NCBI GenBank assembly: GCA_020832565.1
Contig: JAFIEI010000005.1
Coordinates: forward strand, 56,601 to 120,600
Direction: 5' to 3'
DNA length: 64,000 nucleotides
From: Salinarimonas sp.
Lineage (GTDB): Bacteria > Pseudomonadota > Alphaproteobacteria > Rhizobiales > Beijerinckiaceae
The notes under the pieces are model-generated. The model made no database searches. It was given only the letters and a program-made list of their open reading frames with translations, and had not been told where the DNA came from. The position numbers and the translations under genes were made by a program. This document shows, in pieces, positions 11,164 to 20,343 of this stretch. Position 1 is the first letter of the stretch; every line of letters begins with the position of its first letter.

Positions 11164-12390
11164 TCACACAGCGGGAACCGCCGCGCGCTCGGCCCTGCCG
11201 CGCCCCTGCATCGCCATGATCGCGCCGATGCCGGTCACGCCGAGGATGAAGGAGAGGAAGACGTAGAGGCCGGCATCGCCGATCACGCCCATCACCAGGG
11301 CCGCCGCGGTCGGGCCGACAGTGGTACCGAGGCAGAAGGCGATCAGGAGTGCGCCGCCGGCGCGGACGAAATCACCTGGATCAAGCTGGTCGTTCACATA
11401 AGCCAGACCCAGCGCATAGACCGGATGGCTCAGGCCACCGACGATCAGGCTGAGCATGGCCAGCCCCCAGAAGCCCGGCGCGAAGACGGCGATGGCGAGG
11501 CAGGCCAGTGCCGATCCGATCGCGGTCAGCAGCAGCATGGAGAGCCGTCCCATGCGATCGGCCAGCGCGCCGATGACAGGGTGGGCGATGGTCGGGCCGA
11601 TCAGCATCGCCGCGATGAAGAAGGCGATCTCGGTCTGCGACAGGCCGGCGCGTTCACCATAGACACCCGACATCCCGTAGAAGGCTGCGTTGACGGTACC
11701 CGAGACGAAGCAGGCGAGGACACCCAGCGGCGCGCTGGTGATCAGGCTGAGGAACGGCATCGAACCGGACGGGTTCTGGTGCGGCTCCTCCAGCGGGCAG
11801 AGCACCAGCGGGATGATCGCGATGATGAAGAAGACACCGGCAAGCACATAGGGTTGCGCGCCGAGGCCGAAGCCCAGGATGAAGGGACTTGCGGCGATGC
11901 CGAGCATGCGCACGGCTTCATAGAGCGACAGGCCGCGCGCCCGGGCGCCATTGCTGGAGGAGTAGTTGATCCAGCTCTCCACCACGACATAGTAGCCCCC
12001 GAGGCAGAAGCCGGTGATGAAGCGCAAGGCCACCCAGACCGAGATCATCTCGGTCATGGCGAGGCCGATGGTGCTCACGCCGGCCGTCGCGGCGAGCAAC
12101 GCGAAGGTGCGCACGTGCCGCATCCGGCGGATGAGCTTCTCGGTCAGGATGGCGCCGGCGAAGGTGCCTGCGAAGAAGACCGAGGTGATCAGGCCGATGA
12201 CGAGATCGCTCGCGCCGTTCTCATAGAGCCGGATGCCGATCAGCGGGAAAAGTCCGCCGGTGGCGAGCCCGAAGGCGAGAACGCCGCCGAGGATATAGCT
12301 GAAATGGCGCACGATCTGGGGAAAGGTCGCATGGGCGGGCATGATGATACCGCGATGGGCGGTCGGGGAGGTGGTGTCGAGGGCGGACAT
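11164..12390 (-). CDS. MFS transporter (drug/metabolite efflux type)
   Basis: A 408-residue membrane protein with about 12 hydrophobic segments (YILGGVLAFGLATGGLFPLI, VSTIGLAMTEMISVWVALRF, VLAGVFFIIAIIPLVL, MLLLTAIGSALACLAIAVF). The motif following helix 2 (LTEKLIRRMRHVRTFALLAA) and the loop NYSSSNGARARGLSLYEAV are typical of the YcaD-like branch of the major facilitator family. Substrate unknown. The start at 12390 (MSALDTTSP) is the best guess; M16 of that protein at 12342 and a GTG at 12435 are alternatives and none has a strong ribosome site. It lies just downstream of the dioxygenase on the same strand (75 bases), so the two are probably co-transcribed and may share a substrate or pathway. 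Confidence 0.85.
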   Translation of the reverse strand: MSALDTTSPTAHRGIIMPAHATFPQIVRHFSYILGGVLAFGLATGGLFPLIGIRLYENGASDLVIGLITSVFFAGTFAGAILTEKLIRRMRHVRTFALLAATAGVSTIGLAMTEMISVWVALRFITGFCLGGYYVVVESWINYSSSNGARARGLSLYEAVRMLGIAASPFILGFGLGAQPYVLAGVFFIIAIIPLVLCPLEEPHQNPSGSMPFLSLITSAPLGVLACFVSGTVNAAFYGMSGVYGERAGLSQTEIAFFIAAMLIGPTIAHPVIGALADRMGRLSMLLLTAIGSALACLAIAVFAPGFWGLAMLSLIVGGLSHPVYALGLAYVNDQLDPGDFVRAGGALLIAFCLGTTVGPTAAALVMGVIGDAGLYVFLSFILGVTGIGAIMAMQGRGRAERAAVPAV

Positions 12391-12465
12391 GGCAGCAACT
12401 TTCGTGAAGAGTTCGATGAATGAGGCGGCAGGCACCCCGCGGCAGCGGGGCGCCGGGAAATCAAC

Positions 12466-13770
12466 TCAGGCGACGGCGACGGCCTCGACGGGTTCTTCGC
12501 TCTCGCCGCTATCGCGTTCGAGCATCCGCAGGCGGCTGAGCACCTCCGAGGTGTCGAGATAGCAGCCCTGCAGGTGGCGCCCGCCGGTCTGGGGATCGAA
12601 GGCCTTGCGGCCATGCAGCATCCGGCGATTGTCGAAGACGAGCATCTGGCCGGCTTCGAGCTTCAGCGTGATCAGGAAGCGCGGATCCTGGAGGTAGGTC
12701 AGGAACAACCGGATCGCGGCGCGCAGATTCGGCATGATCTCCGGGTCGGCATCGAGCGGGGCGATTGTCGAATTCGACCAGTTGACGAAGATCGGGTTCT
12801 GCGCCGCGTCGCATTCGATGATGCGGTGGCGGCTGTTGTAGTCGCCGTCCACATCCTGAAAGCGGAAGGGAACCGAGATCTGGCTGAGGAGCCGGAACGC
12901 CTCCGGGTGCTCGTTGCGAAGGAGGTTCGCCACCGCGACCCCGTCCGAGAGCAGGCTCTCGCCGCCATCGGCGTCATTACGCAGGCAGTGCAGGATTTGC
13001 GTGCCGGGGGGCAGCTCGTAATGCGGCATGTCGGTATGCAGCGGCAGATCCGAGGCCGTATAGGCATTCGAGATCGGCGCCGCCTTTGACATCACGTCGA
13101 ACTGAAAACCGAAATTGCTGGAGCGCACGACGCCGATCCTTGCGCCGAGGACGGTCGAAAGGTCGTGCTCGTCGGGCACGCCGGAGATCACCGACCAGCC
13201 GGTTTCGAGATAGTCGCGCAGCCAGACCCGCAGCATGGCATCGGAATACATCACTGCGTTCCAATAGGCGGGTTGCGGTGTCAGGCTCGCCAGATGCCGG
13301 GGCGGATTGGCGATGAAGTCGCCCCGCGTGTAGCAATGCGCCCGCAGCCATCCCGCATCGAAGCGGCTGACCGGCTGACCCGCCATGTCCCAGGTAACGG
13401 CGAGGGCGACCGGGGATTCGAGCGTAACGCTTTCCGGCCGCAGATCCGCCGGGATATCGAGCGGCGAGACCAGGCGCTCACGGGAATGGGGATGGCGGGA
13501 GGCCGGGTCGGGGCTGTTCTCGCGCAGCCAGCCGTGATGAAACCGGCTGATGCCGTCATCCGACCAGGCGATGGTGACCACATCCGCGTCGAAGCTGACG
13601 GCACGGATGGTGCTGACCAGCGGATAACGGCTGAGATCGGCCATGTCCGGACGGGTGAGATCCGGCTTCGGGCAACGGCACTTGCCATTGCAGGCGCCGT
13701 TGCAGCGGCTGCGCGAAGACGCCGGGGCTGTTGTGGTTGTAGCGCGATCGGCTTTGGTGCGGGTATTCAT
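12466..13770 (-). CDS. Gamma-butyrobetaine hydroxylase-like Fe(II)/2-oxoglutarate dioxygenase
   Basis: A 434-residue protein with a GBBH-like N-terminal domain (about 50-150) and a TauD-type catalytic domain (about 165-415). Iron ligands are His245 and Asp247 in LPLHTDMPH and His386 in RRMLHGRKAF; Arg398 in GGRHLQGCY should bind 2-oxoglutarate. Family members hydroxylate gamma-butyrobetaine (carnitine synthesis) or trimethyllysine; the substrate here is not proven. In the family the N-terminal domain binds zinc through a Cys-x-Cys-x2-Cys set after WLRDN. Here that site reads WLRENSPDPASRHP, without Cys, while a new cluster (Cys23, 27, 31, 33) appears in a low-complexity extension. Divergent from a LysR gene and probably regulated by it. 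Confidence 0.85.
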   Translation of the reverse strand: MNTRTKADRATTTTAPASSRSRCNGACNGKCRCPKPDLTRPDMADLSRYPLVSTIRAVSFDADVVTIAWSDDGISRFHHGWLRENSPDPASRHPHSRERLVSPLDIPADLRPESVTLESPVALAVTWDMAGQPVSRFDAGWLRAHCYTRGDFIANPPRHLASLTPQPAYWNAVMYSDAMLRVWLRDYLETGWSVISGVPDEHDLSTVLGARIGVVRSSNFGFQFDVMSKAAPISNAYTASDLPLHTDMPHYELPPGTQILHCLRNDADGGESLLSDGVAVANLLRNEHPEAFRLLSQISVPFRFQDVDGDYNSRHRIIECDAAQNPIFVNWSNSTIAPLDADPEIMPNLRAAIRLFLTYLQDPRFLITLKLEAGQMLVFDNRRMLHGRKAFDPQTGGRHLQGCYLDTSEVLSRLRMLERDSGESEEPVEAVAVA

Positions 13771-13907
13771 GGCGACATCCTCAATGCTTGCGATTTCGTG
13801 ACAGGTGTTCGAATGCTTGGGGTTGCAATCTTGATTGGAAGGTCGCCTAATTCCCGCCTCGTTAGAATTCGTTCATTCCGACCAGCATCTGTCGATTGCA
13901 GGAACAA
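13771..13907. promoter_or_regulatory. Divergent control region, dioxygenase / LysR
   Basis: 137 bases between the two divergent starts. It is more AT-rich than the flanks and contains several partial dyads around TCTTGATTGGAAGG and TTAGAATTCG. Divergent LysR genes normally bind such a region to control both genes. I cannot pin down the operator half-sites by eye. Confidence 0.45.
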
Positions 13908-14822
13908 ATGGATCGCTCCAGCGACATGGCCGTCTTCGTGGCCGTTATTGAAAACGGAGGATTTTCGCCGGCAGCGCGGGCTCTCGGCATGACGCATTCC
14001 GCCGTCTCGAAGCGGGTCAGCCAGCTCGAGCAACGCCTGGGAGCACAATTACTGGTCCGCACGACGCGCTCGATGCGGCTGACCGAGGCCGGGCAGGCCT
14101 ATATCGGTGAGGCGCGGCGCATTCTCGATGCGATCACGGCCCTCGAACAGGGGCTCGGTGACGGCGCCCAGGAGCCGCGCGGGGTGCTGCGCATCAGCGC
14201 CTCGAACGCGTTCGGGCAGCGGCATATCGTTCCGGCCGCGATCGATTTCATGCGGGTCTATGAGGAGGTTCAGGTCGATCTGACGCTGACCGACCAGATG
14301 ATCGATCTCGTGGCCAGTGGCACGCATGTCGCCATCCGCAGCGCCGCGCTTACCGATTCGTCGCTGGTGGCGCGCAAACTGGCATTGAACGAGCGTGTCG
14401 TCGTCGCAAGCCCCGCCTATCTCGAGGCGCATGGCGCGCCGCGCGATCCGGGCGATCTGGAAGCCCGCGATTGCCTGCTGCTCAACCACGAGACGCGTTT
14501 CAATGATTGGGGATATCGATCGTCCGGCGGGCGGCGCCTCAAGCTGCAGGGGGCATTTGCCTGCAATACGGTCGAATCACTGCATGCGGCGGCGCTCGCC
14601 GGCGCGGGGATCGCGCGGCTGCCGGCATTCCTGATCGGGGACGATGTCGAGGCCGGGCGGCTGAAACCGATTCTCGAAGAGTATCGTCCGCCGGCGGAGA
14701 GCGCGATCTACGCGGTGCGCCCCGGCGGGGGAATCACGATCCCGGCGGCGCGGGTCTTCATCGATTTTCTGGTGGCGCGTTTCCAGCCCGTGCCGCCCTG
14801 GCAATTGACACGCGGCGGTTAG
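13908..14822 (+). CDS. LysR-family transcriptional regulator
   Basis: A 304-residue activator/repressor. An N-terminal winged helix-turn-helix spans residues 1-62 (MDRSSDMAVFVAVIENGGFS, then AARALGMTHSAVSKRVSQLE and GAQLLVRTTRS). The periplasmic-binding-protein-like effector domain runs from about 90 to 295, with SASNAFGQRHIVPAAIDFM and SLHAAALAGAGIARLPAFLI. The start at 13908 has AGGAAC close upstream; the ATG at 13896 is not needed. By position it should control the divergent dioxygenase and MFS genes. The inducer is unknown; a carnitine- or betaine-like compound would fit the dioxygenase family, but that is inference only. Confidence 0.9.
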   Translation: MDRSSDMAVFVAVIENGGFSPAARALGMTHSAVSKRVSQLEQRLGAQLLVRTTRSMRLTEAGQAYIGEARRILDAITALEQGLGDGAQEPRGVLRISASNAFGQRHIVPAAIDFMRVYEEVQVDLTLTDQMIDLVASGTHVAIRSAALTDSSLVARKLALNERVVVASPAYLEAHGAPRDPGDLEARDCLLLNHETRFNDWGYRSSGGRRLKLQGAFACNTVESLHAAALAGAGIARLPAFLIGDDVEAGRLKPILEEYRPPAESAIYAVRPGGGITIPAARVFIDFLVARFQPVPPWQLTRGG

Positions 14823-14834
14823 GGGTAGGGCGGA

Positions 14835-14858
14835 GCGGCGCGCCCGCAGACGCGCCGC
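14835..14858. terminator. Hairpin between LysR gene and cyclophilin gene
   Basis: GCGGCGCG, an 8-base loop, CGCGCCGC in the 51-base gap between two convergent genes. There is no good T run on either side, so termination is plausible but weak. Confidence 0.4.
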
Positions 14859-14873
14859 CCTAAAGGCTGATCA

Positions 14874-15341
<468 letters not shown>

Positions 15342-15373
15342 AATGTCTTCCTTTGTCGTGTTCGTTGCTATTC

Positions 15374-15919
15374 TTACTGCACGTCGGCGAGCACGCGCAT
15401 GCGCTCGATCGTATCGGGGTTTTGCACCATGCCGCCCTGGCCTTCGCCCTGCTGGATCGAGTCGATGGCCTCCATGCCGCTGACGACTTCGCCGATCAGC
15501 GTGTACTCACCGTCGAGCCACTGGGCGCGGTCATAAACGATGAAGAACTGGCTGTTGGCGGAATTGGGATTCTGCGCGCGCGCCATGCCGACCGTCCCGC
15601 GCGTGAAGGGCTCGCCGGAGAACTCCGCCTGCAGATCCGGCAGCTCGGAGCCGCCCATGCCGGTCCCGGTGGGATCGCCGGTCTGGGCCATGAAGCCGGG
15701 GATCACCCGGTGGAACGGCACGCCGTCATAGAAGCCCTCGCGCGTAAGGGTGACGAGGCGCTCGGCATGTTGCGGGGCGAGATCGGGACGCAGGGCGATC
15801 ACGACCTCCCCATGCGGGGTCTCCATGACCAGCGTGTTGGCCGGATCGTCGGCTGTCTGGGCCTGTGCGGGCAGCAGGGCTGCGGCGAACAGGGCGGCGG
15901 CGAGGGCGAGAGATTTCAT
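15374..15919 (-). CDS. ppiA: Cyclophilin-type peptidyl-prolyl isomerase with signal peptide
   Basis: Same enzyme family as its downstream neighbour, but exported: the 181-residue product begins MKSLALAAALFAAALLPAQA, a clear Sec signal with cleavage after AQA, and then a full cyclophilin domain (VPFHRVIPGFMAQTGDPTGT, MARAQNPNSANSQFFIVY, WLDGEYTLIGEVVSGMEAID). It should act in the periplasm. Start 15919 was chosen because it gives the signal peptide directly; the longer frame to 15991 has no such logic. It lies 40 bases behind coaD on the same strand, the usual coaD-ppi-ppi order of Hyphomicrobiales. Confidence 0.94.
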   Translation of the reverse strand: MKSLALAAALFAAALLPAQAQTADDPANTLVMETPHGEVVIALRPDLAPQHAERLVTLTREGFYDGVPFHRVIPGFMAQTGDPTGTGMGGSELPDLQAEFSGEPFTRGTVGMARAQNPNSANSQFFIVYDRAQWLDGEYTLIGEVVSGMEAIDSIQQGEGQGGMVQNPDTIERMRVLADVQ

Positions 15920-15959
15920 CGCGGGCAAGCTCCAATGGTTGAAGGTGATCGGCGCGGGC

Positions 15960-16493
15960 TCAGGCTGCGCCGTTTCCGAGCTTCTCGGCAAGGCGTTCGA
16001 CCACGACGGCCGGCGCGAAGGGCGACACGTCGCCGCCCATCTTCGCGATCTGGCGCACGAGCGTGGCGGTGATGTGGCGCACGGAGGGGGAGGCGGGCAG
16101 GAACACCGTCTGCACCTGCGGCGCCATGGTCGCGTTCATTCCGGCCATCTGCATTTCATAGTCGAGATCGGAACCGTCGCGCAGACCCCGCAGGATCAGG
16201 CCGGCGCCGGCCCGGCGGGCGGCATCGACGGCGAGATCGTCGAAGGTCATCACGTCGATGGCGATGTTCTCGGCCCGGGCGATACCGGCGCAGGAGTCAC
16301 GCAGCATCGCCTCCTTCTCGTCCGGAGAGAAGAGCGGCGTCTTGCCCGGATGCACGCCGATGGCCAGCACGATCCGGTCGCAAAGCCGCGCGCCCTGCGC
16401 AATGACATCGAGGTGACCATTGGTCACCGGGTCGAAGGAGCCGGTATAGAGCGCGGTGCGCGGGCGCGGCTGCTGGCTTGTTTGCTGCGTCAT
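15960..16493 (-). CDS. coaD: Phosphopantetheine adenylyltransferase
   Basis: Fourth step of coenzyme A synthesis, adding AMP from ATP to 4'-phosphopantetheine. The 177-residue product has the nucleotidyltransferase motif [19 protein letters not shown] (T/H-x-G-H), [19 protein letters not shown] for the phosphopantetheine site, and the C-terminal signature as [11 protein letters not shown], where the usual form is ISSTLVR. Normal length. Its upstream neighbour is a small conserved ORF 32 bases away, and further upstream the thiamine genes lie on the same strand, so coaD may be transcribed from more than one promoter. Confidence 0.96.
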   Translation of the reverse strand: MTQQTSQQPRPRTALYTGSFDPVTNGHLDVIAQGARLCDRIVLAIGVHPGKTPLFSPDEKEAMLRDSCAGIARAENIAIDVMTFDDLAVDAARRAGAGLILRGLRDGSDLDYEMQMAGMNATMAPQVQTVFLPASPSVRHITATLVRQIAKMGGDVSPFAPAVVVERLAEKLGNGAA

Positions 16494-16525
16494 GGCGCAA
16501 CGCTTAGCCCGTCAGCGCGGGCGCT

Positions 16526-16933
16526 TCAAGCGTCATCGCTCTCGAGCCCGTAGCGCGCGATCACCTCGGGCTGGCAGACCTTGGCATGCAGGGTCAGCAA
16601 TACGAGCTGCGCATCGAGGCTGTCGCCGTCGTCGAGAGCGCGCTCCATGCGCGCCTCGGTCCGGTCGATCAGGTCGGGAGCGTTGGTCGCGGCGAGCGCG
16701 GCGGGGCCGAGCATGCAATAGGCCACGATCTCCGCCGCCGGCGCATAGGCCTGGGGTGCCGGCTCCTTGCCGATGGCGTGATCCTTGAGCAGGTTGACGA
16801 TTGTGAGCTTGATCGCTTCCGGGACCATGTTCGGGTGCAGATCGACGGCGCGCAGGGCGGCGTCGAGCTGCTTCAGGTCGTGCGAGCGCCCGAACATGCC
16901 CATGAAGCCGAGGGAGGAATGTGAACGTGCCAT
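16526..16933 (-). CDS. Small conserved hypothetical protein
   Basis: A 135-residue protein beginning MARSHSSLGFMGMFGRSHDL. It is largely helical, with AALRAVDLHPNMVPEAIKLT, a pair of Ala-rich helices (IVAYCMLGPAALAATNAPDL) and an acidic end. There is no signal peptide or clear membrane helix. I do not recognise a named domain; similar small ORFs next to coaD occur in related genomes, from memory and not checked. It starts nine bases after the TRAP binding-protein stop, so it is very likely co-transcribed with the thiamine operon and could also lead into coaD. Confidence 0.7.
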   Translation of the reverse strand: MARSHSSLGFMGMFGRSHDLKQLDAALRAVDLHPNMVPEAIKLTIVNLLKDHAIGKEPAPQAYAPAAEIVAYCMLGPAALAATNAPDLIDRTEARMERALDDGDSLDAQLVLLTLHAKVCQPEVIARYGLESDDA

Positions 16934-16942
16934 ACCGCTATT

Positions 16943-18019
16943 CTACGATCTCACGAGCGATCGCGCCATATCCGATGACAGCGCCGACCAGTTCCGCAAC
17001 TCGGCTTGCGCCTCGCGATAGGATGAGACGATGCGCCCGGCGAGATCCGATGAAGCCGCGATATCGTCGATGATATCGCGTGCCGCTTCGCGCGCCGCAC
17101 TGACGAGATCGCCCGGAAACCCCTCGATCGAGACATTGCCGGTGGCGAGCATGGCATCGAGCGCGCGGGCATTGTCTTGATGCGCATCGGCCAGCGCCAG
17201 CGCGTGCTCGGCGCGGGCCGATTCCGCGACGATTGCCCGCAGGTCGTCGGGCAAATCCTCCCAGACCGCATCCGAGATCAACAGCTCGCTCGGCCCGTTC
17301 GGCTTGTTGAAACCGGGCGCGTAGTAATAGGGCGCGTGCTGATGCAGGCCGGTATCGTAGTCGCTGGCGGGGGCGAGGAATTCGACCGCATCGATCGTCC
17401 CACGATCGAGCGCGGTGACCATCTCGCCGGCCGGCAGGTTCACGGCAGTGGCGCCGAGCGCCTCGAAGATCTGTGCGCCGAGTCCGACGATGCGGATGCG
17501 CCGTCCGCGCAGGTCATCGAGGCTGGTGACGCGCTCGCGGAAGAAGCCCCCCATATTCGGTCCGGGATTGCCCGCCATGAAGGCGCGCACACCGAAGGGC
17601 CGGTAGAGTTCGTCCCAGAGCTCCTGGCCGCCGCGCAGGGCGATCCAGGCCTGATGCTCCACCGGGCCGAGACCGAAGGGGACAGTGGTGAAGAAGCTCG
17701 CTGCTGGCATCTTGCCCTGCCAGTAGATCGCGGCTGAGTGACCCATCTCGACGGTGCCGTCGGAGACGGCATCAAGCACGCCGAAAGCCGAGACGATTTC
17801 CCCGGCAGCGAAGAGTTCGACATGCAGCCGGCCCTGCGCCATCCGGTTGATCCGCTCGGCGACGCGCTGGGCCGAGATGCCGGGGCCGGCACGCCCGCGC
17901 GGCCAGGAGGTCACCATGCGCAGGCGCAGGGCGTTCTCGCGGGCGATGGCGGGAGCAGCGACGGCGCTCGCGGCGAGGCCGCCGACGGTCAGTCCGAGGG
18001 CGTTGCGGCGGTTGATCAT
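16943..18019 (-). CDS. TRAP-type solute-binding protein, TakP-like, in the thiamine operon
   Basis: A 358-residue periplasmic binding protein of the DctP family. It has a twin-arginine-like export signal, MINRRNALGLTVGGLAASAV to about residue 26. The mature part has the hallmarks of the 2-oxo-acid (TakP) branch: MVTSWPRGRAGPG, AERINRMAQGRLHVELFAAG, VEMGHSAAIYWQGKMPAASF, RIRIVGLGAQIFEALGATAV, AVEFLAPASDYDTGLHQHA. No DctQ or DctM gene is adjacent. The start at 18019 is four bases after the thiD stop, so it is translated from the thiM-thiE-thiD transcript. The ligand could be a 2-oxo acid or a thiamine-pathway compound; the position argues for thiamine-linked regulation. Confidence 0.88.
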   Translation of the reverse strand: MINRRNALGLTVGGLAASAVAAPAIARENALRLRMVTSWPRGRAGPGISAQRVAERINRMAQGRLHVELFAAGEIVSAFGVLDAVSDGTVEMGHSAAIYWQGKMPAASFFTTVPFGLGPVEHQAWIALRGGQELWDELYRPFGVRAFMAGNPGPNMGGFFRERVTSLDDLRGRRIRIVGLGAQIFEALGATAVNLPAGEMVTALDRGTIDAVEFLAPASDYDTGLHQHAPYYYAPGFNKPNGPSELLISDAVWEDLPDDLRAIVAESARAEHALALADAHQDNARALDAMLATGNVSIEGFPGDLVSAAREAARDIIDDIAASSDLAGRIVSSYREAQAELRNWSALSSDMARSLVRS

Positions 18020-18023
18020 GATG

Positions 18024-18821
18024 TCACCAAAGGCTGTGGAAATGATGGACGGGGCCGTGGCCCTGTCCGATGTCGAGATCACGGCCCGCCGCGATGGCGG
18101 CGCTGATATAGGCCTTGGCGGCCTCGACGGCGGGGTGCAGCGTATGGCCTTGCGCGAGATATGCGGCGATGGCCGAGGACAGGGTGCAGCCGGTGCCGTG
18201 GGTGTTCCTGGTATCGATACGCGGCGCGGGGAGGCGATGCACATTGGTCGATTCGATCAGCAGATCGGTGCTCTCGATGCCCGAACCGTGACCGCCCTTG
18301 ATGAGGACGGCGGAGGGGCCCATGGCCAGGATACGCTTGCCCTGGTCGCGCATGGCCTCCTCGTCCTGTGCGACATCCTCACCCAGAAGCGCGGCGGCTT
18401 CCGGGAGATTGGGGGTGACGATGGCGGCATGGGGGAGGAGCACGTTGCGCAGAGCGTCGATCGCGTCCTCGCTGACCAGCCTGTCGCCGGAGGCGGCCAC
18501 CATCACGGGGTCGAGCACGACGCGGGAGATATTGTGGCGCTCGATACCTGCAGCCACGGTCTCGATCACGTCGGGCTTCGAGAGCATGCCGATCTTCACC
18601 GCATCAACCTTCAGATCGGAGAATACGCTGTCCATCTGCGCGGCGATGAACTCCGCCGGCAAGTCGTGGATGGCCTGGACGCCCTGCGTATTCTGCGCCG
18701 TGAGCGCCGTGATCACGCTGGCGCCGTAGACCCGCAGCGCCGAGAATGTCTTCAGATCGGCCTGAATGCCGGCGCCGCCACCCGAATCGGAGCCTGCGAT
18801 GGTCACTGCGATGGCGGTCAT
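18024..18821 (-). CDS. thiD: Hydroxymethylpyrimidine (phosphate) kinase
   Basis: Phosphorylates hydroxymethylpyrimidine to its pyrophosphate, the pyrimidine half of thiamine. The 265-residue product begins MTAIAVTIAGSDSGGGAGIQ, the substrate-binding glycine motif, and has VVLDPVMVAASGDRLV, TPNLPEAAALLG and the anion hole/catalytic Asp region NTHGTGCTLSSAIAAYL. It is third in the thiM-thiE-thiD order, with 45 bases after thiE and a TRAP binding protein four bases behind. Transcription most likely starts above the TPP riboswitch at 20.4 kb. No thiC, thiG or thiS is present, so this cluster is a salvage set. Confidence 0.96.
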   Translation of the reverse strand: MTAIAVTIAGSDSGGGAGIQADLKTFSALRVYGASVITALTAQNTQGVQAIHDLPAEFIAAQMDSVFSDLKVDAVKIGMLSKPDVIETVAAGIERHNISRVVLDPVMVAASGDRLVSEDAIDALRNVLLPHAAIVTPNLPEAAALLGEDVAQDEEAMRDQGKRILAMGPSAVLIKGGHGSGIESTDLLIESTNVHRLPAPRIDTRNTHGTGCTLSSAIAAYLAQGHTLHPAVEAAKAYISAAIAAGRDLDIGQGHGPVHHFHSLW

Positions 18822-18866
18822 GCTCGTCGTCTCCTCATCCTTGAATCGCCCACTCGGGCCGTCCCG

Positions 18867-19529
18867 TCAGGCCCCGCGCCCGGCGAGCGCCGCATCGATG
18901 GCCTGGCGCAGGCCATGTGCCGCGCCGGCGATATCGTCATGCGCAAACAGCGCCGAAATCACCGCGACGCCGTCGGCGCCGGCCCCGATGGTCGAGCGCA
19001 GATTGGCGAGGTTGATCCCGGCAATCGCGCCGACGGGCATGCCGGGGCGCGTCTCGCGCGCGATTGCCGCCACCTGCGCCAGCCCGGCGAGGCCGATCGG
19101 CGGCGCGGGATTGTCCTTGCTCGTCGTCGCGAAGACGCCGCCGATACAGCCGTAATCGACGGGCTGATCGGCGAGCGCGCGGGCATCGGATTCGGTCTTG
19201 AGGGTGATGCCGATGATCTTGTCCGGGCCGAGCAGCCGGCGGGCGTCGACCGGGTCCATGTCGCTCTGGCCGAGATGCACGCCGTCGAGATCGGCGGCGA
19301 GGGCGATATCGACGCGATCGTTCACGACGAGCGTGACGCCGGTTCCGGCCAGCGCCGCCTTCAGCGCCCGCGCTTCCTCGACGAGAATGCGGGCATCGGA
19401 ATGCTTGTCGCGCAGCTGGATGATCGTCGTCCCGCCATCGGCGGCAGCCCGCGCGCAGGCGGCGAGGTCGCGCCCGTGCGTGTCCTGCGGGCCGAGGATG
19501 CCGTAGAGCCTGATATCGACCGGGTTCAT
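18867..19529 (-). CDS. thiE: Thiamine phosphate synthase
   Basis: Joins hydroxymethylpyrimidine pyrophosphate and thiazole phosphate to give thiamine phosphate. The 220-residue TIM-barrel protein shows IIQLRDKHSD (pyrophosphate/Mg site), LVVNDRVDIALAADLDGVHL with GQSDMD, and GGVFATTSKDNPAPPIG, a variant of the usual GPxFxTxTK loop, then GAIAGINLANLRSTIGAGAD. The start overlaps the thiM stop by four bases (ATGA), indicating translational coupling. All catalytic motifs are present. Confidence 0.95.
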   Translation of the reverse strand: MNPVDIRLYGILGPQDTHGRDLAACARAAADGGTTIIQLRDKHSDARILVEEARALKAALAGTGVTLVVNDRVDIALAADLDGVHLGQSDMDPVDARRLLGPDKIIGITLKTESDARALADQPVDYGCIGGVFATTSKDNPAPPIGLAGLAQVAAIARETRPGMPVGAIAGINLANLRSTIGAGADGVAVISALFAHDDIAGAAHGLRQAIDAALAGRGA

Positions 19530-20338
19530 GATGTCCTTGCTTTCGTCGCGATGGTCTCGCCGTCGAGGCCGTAGAGTGCATCGAGGAATGCGGGCTGGAA
19601 GCTGCCGGGGCCCGCAGAGCGGCTGCCCGCGATCTCGCCGGCAATGCCGAGTGCGAGCAGGCCGGATGCGGCGGCGATCAGCGCATCGTCCTCGCGGCTG
19701 GCAAAGGCGGCGATCAGGGCGGTGCCGGCGCAGCCCATGGCCGTGACGCGGGCCATCAGCGGATGGCCGTTATGGATTTCGATCAGGCGTTCGCCATCGG
19801 TGATGAGATCGACGGCCCCGGTCAGTGCGATGACGCAGGCGAGCCGGCGCGCCTCGGCGCGCAACGTATCGGGATCAGCGGGCGCGCCCGTCAATGCCTC
19901 GAACTCGGCGGCATTGCAGCGCAGGATCGCCGGGCGCCGCTCCAGCAATTCGCGTGCATAGGCGAGGCGGGGCGGGGAGCGGTCGACGAAGACGGGATCG
20001 AGCACGATCCGGTGGCCGGCGTCGCGCGCCGCCGCCATGGCGAGGGGGATCGCGTGCCGGCGCTCTTCATCGAGCGTGCCGAGATTGATCACCAGCGCAT
20101 CGGCGCGCGCGGCAAAGGCCGCAGCCTCGTCGCGCGCATGCGTGAGCGAGGGGATGGCGCCGGCGGCCAGCAGCAGATTGGCGGTGAAGACCTGGGCTGC
20201 GGCATTGGTAATGGCATGCACACGGGTAGGGTGCGCTGCGATCTGCTTAAGCAGCCCGGCGCAGCGTGCCGCAAGGTCCGGCTGCGGATCGACGCCGCAG
20301 GGCGTATTCGAAATCGGTGAGAAGGTCGTATCGGCCAT
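19526..20338 (-). CDS. thiM: Hydroxyethylthiazole kinase
   Basis: Salvages the thiazole half of thiamine by phosphorylating hydroxyethylthiazole. The 270-residue product (start MADTTFSPIS at 20338) has VHAITNAAAQVFTANLLLAA near the N-terminus (the usual form is VHxITNxVxxNxxAN), DPVFVDRSPPRL, RCNAAEFEALTG, and MGCAGTALIAAFASREDDAL, where relatives have the anion-hole motif GTGCxLxA. That last motif reads GCAGTAL here, close to MGCSLTAL in many ThiM proteins. First gene of the operon; its ribosome site GGAGGG is part of the TPP riboswitch 3' end, seven bases from the ATG. Confidence 0.93.
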   Translation of the reverse strand: MADTTFSPISNTPCGVDPQPDLAARCAGLLKQIAAHPTRVHAITNAAAQVFTANLLLAAGAIPSLTHARDEAAAFAARADALVINLGTLDEERRHAIPLAMAAARDAGHRIVLDPVFVDRSPPRLAYARELLERRPAILRCNAAEFEALTGAPADPDTLRAEARRLACVIALTGAVDLITDGERLIEIHNGHPLMARVTAMGCAGTALIAAFASREDDALIAAASGLLALGIAGEIAGSRSAGPGSFQPAFLDALYGLDGETIATKARTS

Positions 20339-20343
20339 CTCGC

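Noticed and set aside
11149..12423. 424-codon plus-strand frame opposite the MFS gene
   Set aside because: Mirror of a membrane protein: a charged Asp/Glu/Arg/His-rich product with no family.
17754..19574. 606-codon plus-strand frame opposite the TRAP receptor, thiD and thiE
   Set aside because: It spans three well-supported minus-strand genes and has no domain; it is an antisense shadow.
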